A DNA stretch of 14,527 bases, taken from contig DATBWZ010000047.1 of assembly GCA_036514535.1 (NCBI GenBank), positions 1 to 14,527 of the forward strand, given 5' to 3'. Position numbers and translations under genes: made by a program. How positions within the stretch are numbered: the stretch's first letter is position 1; every line of letters begins with the position of its first letter. The notes under the pieces were generated by a model. The model was not told the origin of the DNA. It did not search any database and was given only the letters and a program-made list of their open reading frames with translations. Shown here piece after piece: positions 1-7,473 of the stretch. Origin of the DNA: DATBWZ01 sp036514535 (GTDB taxonomy: Bacteria > JAMCPX01 > DATBWZ01).

Positions 1-708
1 CAGGACACAAGGCTCTTTGATTCAAAGAAAGGGGTAACCTACTCTATGCGCACAAAGGAATATGCTCATGATTACCGCTATTTCCCGGAACCGGACCTTT
101 TGCCGCTTATAATGGATGAAAAATGGATAGAGGAGATAAAATCAACCCTTCCGGAGCTTCCAGATGATAAATACGGGAGGTTTATAAAGGAGTACCAGTT
201 GCCGGATTATGATGTGGGCATTATTACTTCAACGAGGGTTCTTGCCGATTATTTTGAGGAGTGTGTAAAATTATTCCCAAAACCCAAAATGGTCTCCAAC
301 TGGATTATGACCGAGGTTTTAAGGGTAGCTAAAAAAGAAAATGATATCGGTGAAATTTCGATTGAGCCTCGGGATCTTATTGAACTATTTAAACTTATAG
401 ACAATGGCGCGATAAGTTTAAATATGGCAAAAGAGGTTTTTGAGGAAGCGTACAATACCGGAACGAAACCATTGCAGATTGTGGAGCGGAAGGGCGTTTC
501 GCAGATTTCCGACGCGGACTCATTAAAGACAATAATTGCAGAAGTGGTAAAGAACCATCCGGATCAGGTAAATCAATATCTTTCCGGAAAAGATAAAGTT
601 CTAGGATTTCTTGTAGGCCGGGTAATGAAGGCTTCTGGCGGCAGGGCTAACCCGCAAAAGGTCAACGAACTGTTACAGAAATATCTAAAAGGAGGGCAGC
701 AGGCATGA
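1..708 (+). CDS. gatB: Aspartyl/glutamyl-tRNA amidotransferase subunit B, 3' part (5' end outside window)
   Basis: GatB is the tRNA-binding and kinase subunit of the cytoplasmic GatCAB complex, which converts Glu-tRNA(Gln) and/or Asp-tRNA(Asn) to the amidated forms using glutamine as amide donor. The reading frame is open from the first base, so the gene began upstream; 235 residues are present against roughly 475-480 in the usual family length. Visible landmarks are the conserved segment YAHDYRYFPEPDLLPL near the start of the fragment (nt 61-108) and a C-terminal GatB/YqeY tail domain from about nt 430 on, with GVSQISDADSL and KVLGFLVGRVMKASGG, which grips the tRNA elbow. The N-terminal catalytic cradle lies outside the window. 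The stop overlaps the next start as ATGA, indicating translational coupling. Its presence suggests that at least one of GlnRS or AsnRS is missing from the genome, which is inference. Nothing looks broken. Confidence 0.96.
   Translation, partial: QDTRLFDSKKGVTYSMRTKEYAHDYRYFPEPDLLPLIMDEKWIEEIKSTLPELPDDKYGRFIKEYQLPDYDVGIITSTRVLADYFEECVKLFPKPKMVSNWIMTEVLRVAKKENDIGEISIEPRDLIELFKLIDNGAISLNMAKEVFEEAYNTGTKPLQIVERKGVSQISDADSLKTIIAEVVKNHPDQVNQYLSGKDKVLGFLVGRVMKASGGRANPQKVNELLQKYLKGGQQA
691..696 (+). promoter_or_regulatory. Shine-Dalgarno site for the AsmA-family gene
   Basis: GGAGGG lies 8 nt before the ATG at 705, inside the end of gatB. It is the strongest ribosome binding site among the internal junctions and fixes the start of the downstream gene at the ATGA overlap. 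Confidence 0.75.
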
Positions 709-3440
709 ATGTAAAAAAGATTGCTCTTTATACTGTATTACCCATTTTTCTTGTAATTCTTTTACTCGTTGTAGTGCCGGTTTTCGTAAGTATGGACAGG
801 TTTAAAGAACCACTGTTTCAGCAGATCAAAAAAGCGACAGGGAGGGATGCTAAATTGTCATCAATTAATCTTTCCCTCTTTCCATGGATAGGCGTCCGCC
901 TGTCAGGGCTTGTTCTGAAAAATGCTGAGGGATTTTCCGGAGTACCGCAATTGACTGTTGACAGCATGAAAATAAAGGTCAAAATATTTCCTCTCATTTT
1001 CAAGAAGGTTAAGATAAAGGAAATCAGTGTTGTTTCGCCTTCCATTCTTATTGAGAAGAAATCTAATGTTTTTAATTTCTCCGATCTGACTGGAAAACAG
1101 GAAGTAAAACCGGAAAAAAAGAAAAAACCGGAGGGAAAGCCTGAAAGCAACTTCCTTAAAATGGTAACCATGGATTTACTTTCTGTTTCAAGGGGTTCAA
1201 TTGCGTTTCAGGAGTTAAGCTCTAATGGCAAGGTGAAAACCAGTCTGGAGATAAAAGACCTGGATATAAGTGTTAAGGATCTTTCGCCCGACAGCACTGC
1301 CAAGTTCTCCCTCTCCTTTAAGGTTCCCGATGCAAAGGACCAAAGTGTTAAACTGGTCGGCAGCATTGGCCGGGGGTGGGCAGATGATTTCGGGCAGGCT
1401 CTTCTGGATATCTCCCTGCAGATCAGCAATCTGAATATTAAAAATCTGGCGTCACTTGCCGGGGTTAAATCAGCGCAAGGAGTACTCAGCACCAACCTCT
1501 TTTTAAAAGGAAAGATTGCTGAATCTGTAGAGAGCGGAGGCGAGATTATTTTTTCGGAGTTTTTAGAGGGAGTAGCGGATAAGTTAATTGTATCAGAGGA
1601 CATTCTGGCTGACTTCAGAGATAATACGGTTACTGTAAGAAAAATAAAGGTTGAACTGGGAACCCCGCTCCTTTCAATAACTGGCAGAATTTCAAACTTC
1701 AGAAAATCCCCCGAACTGGATCTTTCTGCAAAATCCTCCGAGATTTTTTTGAAGAAGATTTCCGAATTACAGGTTTTCGCAAAGAAAACGCCAAAGAATA
1801 TGAGCCTTGACGGAACCGCATTATTAAACGCGGATATAAAGGGCGGCATGGATAATCTTTCGCTAAAATCAGCCATTGATTTTACCGGTGCCCAGATTTT
1901 CTACGCGGATATTTTTAAAAAGCAGAAGGGGGAAAAGTTGGAGATTTCCGCTGATGTGATCAAAGAAAGTAAATTTTTAAAGATCCGCGCCCTGGCGCTT
2001 GCTGTAAAAGACTCCAGGTTTAATATTGAAGGCACTCTCCGGCTTGAGAAACCCCATCCTTCTGAAATCCGTCTGGCTACAACAGAAATATCCCTTAATT
2101 CCATCGGGGATCTTGTTCCAAAATCAAAAGGTTACAGCCCATCGGGAAAATTGCAGTTAAGCACTGCCCTTTCGGGTCCCCTGCTGAATAAGGATCAACT
2201 TCAGGTCAAGGGTTCGCTGCGGTTGACTGATTTGGGCGCAGGTGTGCCGGGCATTGCAAAAAGAGTGGAGGGAGTGGATGGAAAAATTTCGTTTACAAGG
2301 AATAGCATCAATGTTCAGTCCTTAAAAGCCAGCGCAGGAGAAACTTCCTTTGTAATTGACACTCTGATTAAGGGACTGGATATCATTGCTGGAAATTTTG
2401 AAAAACCTGATATTGATTTTGTTCTTTTTATGCCAAGGTTAAACCTTGATGAGATTCTGCCAAAATCAAATGTTTCCAAAAAAGAACCGGTAAAAGGAGA
2501 ACCACAGCCGTTATTCCCTGAAGAATTTAAAAAGGTTAAAGCAAAGGGAAAGGTGAAAATAGACTATTCAAAAATGATGAATTCGGAAATGAAGAATTTA
2601 CGCGCTGAAATATCTTTGAAGAATAGCAAACTTGAGGTCGGCAATTTATCACTGGAGGCTTTCAACGGTGTGTGTACGGCAGATCTGAAGGTTGATGGTT
2701 CTGCCAAAAAACCTGTTATAGCAAGCGAAGTGCATATTAAAAACATGGATTCAAATGCGCTGATTTCTACGTTCAATAATAAGACTAAGGATACAATATA
2801 TGGCAATCTCTTTACCGATCTGAATTTCAACGGCAGCGGGAATAATGGCGAGGAGATTAAGAAGAGCCTATCCGGCTCCGGAATGGTGGTTGTAAGGGAC
2901 GGTAAAATAACCTCATTTTCCATGCTCCAACAGCTATTAGGTGTTTCTAAACTTCCGGCAGACAAGATTAAAAAAACGCCAGAAACAAGGTTTAAGGAAT
3001 TGAAGTCCAGCGTAAAAATAGAAAATTCCAGGATCCAAACCAACGATATGACAATAACAAGCGATGATTTTAATGTCAGGGCAGGCGGATCCGCAGGGTT
3101 TGATACCTCCCTTGATTATAAGGGCGAGGCTGTTCTTTCAAAGGATGTTTCGGATAAGGTTCTTACCGGCGTTTCCACATCTGGAATAGGTATCAGTGAA
3201 ATTGGCGGAGTTTTAAAGGACGAACAAGGAAGGGTAAATGTTCCATTTATAGTCGGCGGGACAATAAAATCCCCCAAGGTTTCCCTTGATATGGCAGTTG
3301 CGAAGGAAAAGGCAAAGGCGCTCGTGAAGAAAAAGGTTGAGGCCGAGATAAACAAAAAAATAAAGAAAAACCTTGAGAGTGATAAAGGGAAAGAACTGAA
3401 AAAGAAGGGAACAGAAAAGCTGAAAAAAATATTTAAATGA
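705..3440 (+). CDS. AsmA family envelope protein (911 aa)
   Basis: AsmA-family proteins are inner-membrane-anchored periplasmic proteins implicated in outer-membrane biogenesis, and larger members are thought to form bridges carrying phospholipid between membranes. Residues 5-28 form one hydrophobic N-terminal anchor, followed by the family signature around residues 60-70 (LFPWIGVRLSGLVLKN). The rest is a long run of alternating amphipathic beta-type sequence with no further membrane segment. A low-complexity linker rich in Lys, Glu and Pro sits near residues 130-146. The C-terminal AsmA_2-like region (about 680-860) has SLSGSGMVVVRDGKI and a late VRAGGSAGFDTSLDYKG repeat, then a highly lysine-rich tail (about 865-911). 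The start is the ATG overlapping the gatB stop, with a good ribosome binding site. The stop overlaps the mtnA start as ATGA. The family assignment is secure; the exact role and cargo are unknown. It implies a cell with an outer membrane. Confidence 0.88.
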   Translation: MNVKKIALYTVLPIFLVILLLVVVPVFVSMDRFKEPLFQQIKKATGRDAKLSSINLSLFPWIGVRLSGLVLKNAEGFSGVPQLTVDSMKIKVKIFPLIFKKVKIKEISVVSPSILIEKKSNVFNFSDLTGKQEVKPEKKKKPEGKPESNFLKMVTMDLLSVSRGSIAFQELSSNGKVKTSLEIKDLDISVKDLSPDSTAKFSLSFKVPDAKDQSVKLVGSIGRGWADDFGQALLDISLQISNLNIKNLASLAGVKSAQGVLSTNLFLKGKIAESVESGGEIIFSEFLEGVADKLIVSEDILADFRDNTVTVRKIKVELGTPLLSITGRISNFRKSPELDLSAKSSEIFLKKISELQVFAKKTPKNMSLDGTALLNADIKGGMDNLSLKSAIDFTGAQIFYADIFKKQKGEKLEISADVIKESKFLKIRALALAVKDSRFNIEGTLRLEKPHPSEIRLATTEISLNSIGDLVPKSKGYSPSGKLQLSTALSGPLLNKDQLQVKGSLRLTDLGAGVPGIAKRVEGVDGKISFTRNSINVQSLKASAGETSFVIDTLIKGLDIIAGNFEKPDIDFVLFMPRLNLDEILPKSNVSKKEPVKGEPQPLFPEEFKKVKAKGKVKIDYSKMMNSEMKNLRAEISLKNSKLEVGNLSLEAFNGVCTADLKVDGSAKKPVIASEVHIKNMDSNALISTFNNKTKDTIYGNLFTDLNFNGSGNNGEEIKKSLSGSGMVVVRDGKITSFSMLQQLLGVSKLPADKIKKTPETRFKELKSSVKIENSRIQTNDMTITSDDFNVRAGGSAGFDTSLDYKGEAVLSKDVSDKVLTGVSTSGIGISEIGGVLKDEQGRVNVPFIVGGTIKSPKVSLDMAVAKEKAKALVKKKVEAEINKKIKKNLESDKGKELKKKGTEKLKKIFK

Positions 3441-4477
3441 AGTTCTATACAATAAAATGGCTTAGAAACAGAGTCAGCATTATTGATCAAAGAATGCTTC
3501 CTGAAAAGGAGGTTTATCTTACCCTCCGTACATACAGGGAAGTCAGGGATGCGGTAAAAAATATGGCTATCAGAGGTGCTCCGGCTATTGGAGCAGCGGC
3601 AGCCTTTGGAGCCGCTTTGGGAGCCCTGCAGATCAATACGGCGGACATAAAAAGGTTTAAGGCTAAATTTTTCAAAATATGCAGCGAAATTGCCGGTGCG
3701 CGTCCAACAGCCAGGAACCTATTCTGGGCCCTTGAGAGGATGAAAGCAGTTGTCCAAAATAATACTGTCTCTACATCCCAATTAACCAGATTGCTGGTAA
3801 GAGAGGCAGTGAGTATAGCAGATGAGGATGTTCTGATTAATAAAAAGATGGGTTATTACGGCCAGTCCCTTGTACCGGCACAGGCGAACATTCTTACCCA
3901 CTGTAATGCCGGCGCCCTTGCTACGGTGGGGTACGGGACCGCTCTTGGAGTAATGCGTGCTGCCGTGGCAAAAGGGAAAAAAATACATGTATATGCTGAT
4001 GAGACAAGGCCCTTTTTACAGGGAGCGAGACTTACTGCATGGGAACTTCATAAAGACGGAATCCCTGTAACCCTGATCACGGATAGTATGGCTGGCGCGT
4101 TGATGAATAAAGGCAAGATTGATCTTGTAATTGTTGGAGCAGACAGGATAGCGTTGAATGGCGATTTTGCCAATAAAATAGGCACATATTCCTTATCTGT
4201 TTTGTGCCGTCACCATGATATCCCATTTTATGTGGCTGCACCATCCTCCACCTTTGACTTAAAACTGCGGAAGGGAAGTGATATAATTATTGAGATGAGG
4301 GATATTTCTGAGGTTGTAAAAATACGGGCTATAAGAATTGCTCCAGATGGGATCGGGGTCTGGAACCCGGCTTTTGATGTAACCCCAGGTCGGCATGTTA
4401 CCGCCTTCGTTACTGAAAATGGCATTATCAGCCCTCCGTATTTCAAGAATATTAAGCGATATGTTTCCCCGGCCTAA
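3437..4477 (+). CDS. mtnA: S-methyl-5-thioribose-1-phosphate isomerase
   Basis: MtnA isomerises 5-methylthioribose-1-phosphate to 5-methylthioribulose-1-phosphate in the cytoplasmic methionine salvage pathway that recycles methylthioadenosine from polyamine synthesis. It belongs to the eIF2B alpha/beta/delta-like fold. At 346 residues it has normal length. Motifs in order are MAIRGAPAIG (about 43-52), THCNAGALATVGYGTALG with the catalytic cysteine at 156, DETRPFLQGARLTAWEL (about 185-201), and VGADRIALNGDFANKIGT with the catalytic aspartate at 236. The 80-residue spacing of Cys156 and Asp236 matches Cys160/Asp240 of the Bacillus subtilis enzyme. The start ATG overlaps the upstream stop (ATGA); the Shine-Dalgarno is weak, so coupling to the upstream gene is likely. 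No other salvage gene (mtnP, mtnB, mtnK) is seen nearby. Some relatives act on 5-deoxyribose-1-phosphate instead, or as well. Confidence 0.95.
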   Translation: MKFYTIKWLRNRVSIIDQRMLPEKEVYLTLRTYREVRDAVKNMAIRGAPAIGAAAAFGAALGALQINTADIKRFKAKFFKICSEIAGARPTARNLFWALERMKAVVQNNTVSTSQLTRLLVREAVSIADEDVLINKKMGYYGQSLVPAQANILTHCNAGALATVGYGTALGVMRAAVAKGKKIHVYADETRPFLQGARLTAWELHKDGIPVTLITDSMAGALMNKGKIDLVIVGADRIALNGDFANKIGTYSLSVLCRHHDIPFYVAAPSSTFDLKLRKGSDIIIEMRDISEVVKIRAIRIAPDGIGVWNPAFDVTPGRHVTAFVTENGIISPPYFKNIKRYVSPA

Positions 4478-7468
4478 TTGTTGAAAATGGACGTAAAGGA
4501 TGCAGTAGTCAGATTGCGGTTCAGAAATAAGGCGCAAATTCTGAACGATGCCGGAATTCTGGCAAAATTGCTGCCTGCGGGAATAAATCTTATTGATATA
4601 CTGGAATATGCCGGCTTGTCGCCTGATCCAGACCTTGCGATTACCACGCTCCTCAAGTTTTTGGAGAAAGAGGAATATGATACCTCAATCCCTGAACGGG
4701 CACGGGAGTTTATCTGGGTTCTTGGGGCAAGTGAGTATCTTGGCAAAATAGTGCTGAAATTTCCAGAAATTACAGAATTATTTAAAAAGTTTTCAGACTA
4801 CACCATGTCCAAAACCAAAGATCAATTTGCAAAGGAGTTGGAATACGCATGCGAAGGGGCTAAGGATATTAAATCTTTGATGTCAGCGCTTCGGCATTAT
4901 CGTGCAAGGGAGTTTTTCCGGATAGGGGTTAAAGATCTTCTCGGGATATCCGGTGTAAGAAATATTATAGAGGAGCTTTCCGATCTTGCAGATTCTTCTC
5001 TTGATTTAGGATTGAGGAAGTTAAAACAATATTCTGATTCAAAACATCAAAACAGGTTCGTTGTTATAGGATTTGGGAAACTTGGGGGATACGAACTTAA
5101 TTTTCTCTCTGACATTGATATCATGTATCTCTATATGCAGGAAGAAGGCGTATCTTCTGAAGAGTACTATACATCTTTGGCTGAGAATCTGACAAAGGTT
5201 ATCGGTGAGGTGACGGAATCCGGATTTGTCTTTCGGACCGATCTGAGGCTCAGGCCAGATGGCATTGCCGGTCCAATTGCTGTTTCACTGCCTGCAGCTA
5301 TTGATTATTATTGGGGATACGGTCAAACATGGGAGAGGGCTGCTCTTATAAAAGCAAGGCCGGTGGCTGGCGATATCGCTCTTGGCTGGGAATTTATCAA
5401 AGGAATTGAATCTTTTGTCTACCGTAAATATCTTGATTATACAACGGTAGAAGAATTGCGGGAAATGAAGCAGAAGATTAATCTGACAATGAAGCATCTC
5501 TCCGGCGGCAGGTGGAATGTAAAAACAGGGAACGGCGGTATCCGGGCCATAGAGTTTTTTGTGCAGACATTGCAGCTGATTAACGGAGGGAAGTTTAAAA
5601 ATATAAGGGAAAGGAATACCCTTTTTGCAATTGATCTTCTTGCTGGGGAGGGGCTGATCAGCCATGAGGATGCAGGGGTTTTGAAAGAGGCGTATCTGTT
5701 CTTCCGCGATCTTGAGCATAAAATCCAGATCTCAGATGGCAGGCAGACTCAGTTGTTGCCAGAGGATGAGGAATTGATCCACCTTGCCCGCAGGATGGGA
5801 TACAACGGCGACGATCCGCGTGTTGTTGAAAGATTGACAACGGATATTGAAAAATTCCGGACCAGGGTTGAAAATATTTTTTCAAGTCTCTTTTACAAAG
5901 AGGAAAATATTAATCAACAGAATATATCCCGGCCGATTTCAATATTTCTTCAGGACGATATGGGGGAGACTGAAGCAAGGGAGTACTTAAAAAAAATTGG
6001 CTTTGAAGACGAAGAATCTGTATATAAAAATATTTTAAAACTGAAGAATTCATTTCGGATAAATACCAGCAGGAAAGCAAAGCGGATGTTTGAAAAATTA
6101 TTTCCGGTTTTCATACAGGAATCCCTGAAAAGCTCTGATCCTGACAGGGCTGTGTTTTTCCTGACTGAATTTTTAACCTCCATTGGCGCAAGAATTGTGC
6201 CGTATTATCAACTTGCTGAAAATCCGGAGACGCTCCGGTTCCTGATCTCCCTTTTTGCGAATAGTGAATTTCTGTCCAAATTCCTGATAAACCATCCGGA
6301 ATTAATTGATTACCTTATATTAAAAACCCACGCGTCACCTGTTAAGACAAAGGAAGAGATAAAGAGAGAACTCAGCGGGTTGCTTGGCGAATCAATGGAT
6401 TATGAAGAGAAAATGAATATTATGCGAAGATACCGCAACTCCGAGATATTGAGGATTGCGACCAATGACCTGTATGGCGGACTGAATCTTGAAGAAGTCT
6501 CCGTGCAATTCACATCTCTGGCGGAGGTCTTCCTTGACGAATGTCTGTCTATGGCAATTGATAATCTTAGCAGGAAGTACGGAATGCCGGGGAATGCCGG
6601 TATGGCGGTAATCGGACTCGGAAAACTTGGAGGCAGTGAACTCGGATATAATTCTGATCTGGATATAATATTTCTGTACTCCGGAGACGCGGAAAACAAA
6701 CTGAAAAATATAACACTGGGCGAATTTTTTACTTATGTTGCCCAGCGCGTCATATCCCTTCTTTCTACATACACATCGGAAGGGTACATATTCAAAGTTG
6801 ATACACGCCTCCGACCCTCCGGCAATGCCGGAGCGATGGTTTCATCGCTGGATGCATTCAAGGAATATCATAAAAACTCTGCATGGTTGTGGGAGAGGCA
6901 GGCGTTGGTTAAAGCGAGGTTTGTTGCGGGGAACAAGGAGATAGGGAAGAAGGTGGAGGAATTGATAAAAGATATTGTCTATGGCGAGCCTTTAAACGCG
7001 GAAGGAAAACAGGAAATGATGCAAATGAGGGAAAAAATGGCGGCGGAATTGATCCGGCCGCAACAGGGCGATATAAATATAAAGTTTGACAGAGGCGGAA
7101 TAGTTGATATTGAATTCATGGTTCAGGCTATACAGATTGAACATGGTTTTAGAAATAACCGGATATGCAGGCAGAATACCGTAGAGGCAATAAAATCCTT
7201 TGAAGAGGCAAAAATTTTAACAAGTGATCAAAAAGATGTTCTGCTTAACGGATATGTTTTTCTGAGGCAGATTGAAAACAGGCTCAGATTACTATACGAT
7301 TACACCAATGACAAATTACCTGTCCAAGGCGGAAAGGATATGGACAGACTGACAAAAAGCCTGAGACTGTCTAAGAGCGGTGCTGATACTTCAAGCCAAT
7401 CACTTCTGAATGAGTATTTTTATTGGACAAAAGAGATAAGGTGTGCATATAATTTATACTTTGAATAA
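4478..7468 (+). CDS. glnE: Bifunctional glutamine synthetase adenylyltransferase/adenylyl-removing enzyme
   Basis: GlnE adenylylates glutamine synthetase to switch it off when nitrogen is plentiful and removes AMP by phosphorolysis when nitrogen is short, under control of PII protein and glutamine. The protein is 996 residues, slightly longer than the 946 of E. coli. Two nucleotidyltransferase domains are intact. The N-terminal de-adenylylating half has GFGKLGGYELNFLSDIDIM with metal-binding D212/D214. The C-terminal adenylylating half has GLGKLGGSELGYNSDLDII with D727/D729. Each is followed by a TDLRLRP or DTRLRPSG motif and by a helical region with GGIRAIEF or GGIVDIEFM. The start is uncertain: TTG at 4478 directly follows the mtnA stop, TTG at 4481 and ATG at 4487 are equally possible, and no clear Shine-Dalgarno is visible. 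Its presence implies a GlnA of the adenylylatable type elsewhere in the genome. Confidence 0.95.
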   Translation: MLKMDVKDAVVRLRFRNKAQILNDAGILAKLLPAGINLIDILEYAGLSPDPDLAITTLLKFLEKEEYDTSIPERAREFIWVLGASEYLGKIVLKFPEITELFKKFSDYTMSKTKDQFAKELEYACEGAKDIKSLMSALRHYRAREFFRIGVKDLLGISGVRNIIEELSDLADSSLDLGLRKLKQYSDSKHQNRFVVIGFGKLGGYELNFLSDIDIMYLYMQEEGVSSEEYYTSLAENLTKVIGEVTESGFVFRTDLRLRPDGIAGPIAVSLPAAIDYYWGYGQTWERAALIKARPVAGDIALGWEFIKGIESFVYRKYLDYTTVEELREMKQKINLTMKHLSGGRWNVKTGNGGIRAIEFFVQTLQLINGGKFKNIRERNTLFAIDLLAGEGLISHEDAGVLKEAYLFFRDLEHKIQISDGRQTQLLPEDEELIHLARRMGYNGDDPRVVERLTTDIEKFRTRVENIFSSLFYKEENINQQNISRPISIFLQDDMGETEAREYLKKIGFEDEESVYKNILKLKNSFRINTSRKAKRMFEKLFPVFIQESLKSSDPDRAVFFLTEFLTSIGARIVPYYQLAENPETLRFLISLFANSEFLSKFLINHPELIDYLILKTHASPVKTKEEIKRELSGLLGESMDYEEKMNIMRRYRNSEILRIATNDLYGGLNLEEVSVQFTSLAEVFLDECLSMAIDNLSRKYGMPGNAGMAVIGLGKLGGSELGYNSDLDIIFLYSGDAENKLKNITLGEFFTYVAQRVISLLSTYTSEGYIFKVDTRLRPSGNAGAMVSSLDAFKEYHKNSAWLWERQALVKARFVAGNKEIGKKVEELIKDIVYGEPLNAEGKQEMMQMREKMAAELIRPQQGDINIKFDRGGIVDIEFMVQAIQIEHGFRNNRICRQNTVEAIKSFEEAKILTSDQKDVLLNGYVFLRQIENRLRLLYDYTNDKLPVQGGKDMDRLTKSLRLSKSGADTSSQSLLNEYFYWTKEIRCAYNLYFE
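7423..7453 (+). promoter_or_regulatory. Candidate internal sigma-70-type promoter before the receiver/J-domain gene
   Basis: A perfect TATAAT at 7448-7453 lies inside the end of glnE, with a poor -35 candidate TTGGAC at 7423-7428 (19-nt spacer). A transcript would start near 7460, about 14 nt before the ATG at 7474. It could let the regulator and ilvE be expressed apart from the upstream genes. In AT-rich DNA such matches arise by chance, so this is tentative. Confidence 0.27.
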
Positions 7469-7473
7469 ATAAG

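Noticed and set aside
1115..1121. A AAA AAG heptamer in the zero frame of the AsmA gene, a possible -1 frameshift site
   Set aside because: It lies in a lysine-rich low-complexity linker in AT-rich DNA, the downstream stem is weak, and the -1 frame hits a stop within eight codons. Chance is the better explanation.
1208..1876. 222-codon minus-strand open frame (and other long minus-strand frames within the AsmA gene)
   Set aside because: It lies antisense to a clear AsmA reading frame, has low-complexity Ser/Phe/Arg-rich composition typical of reverse-complement shadows, and no family resemblance.
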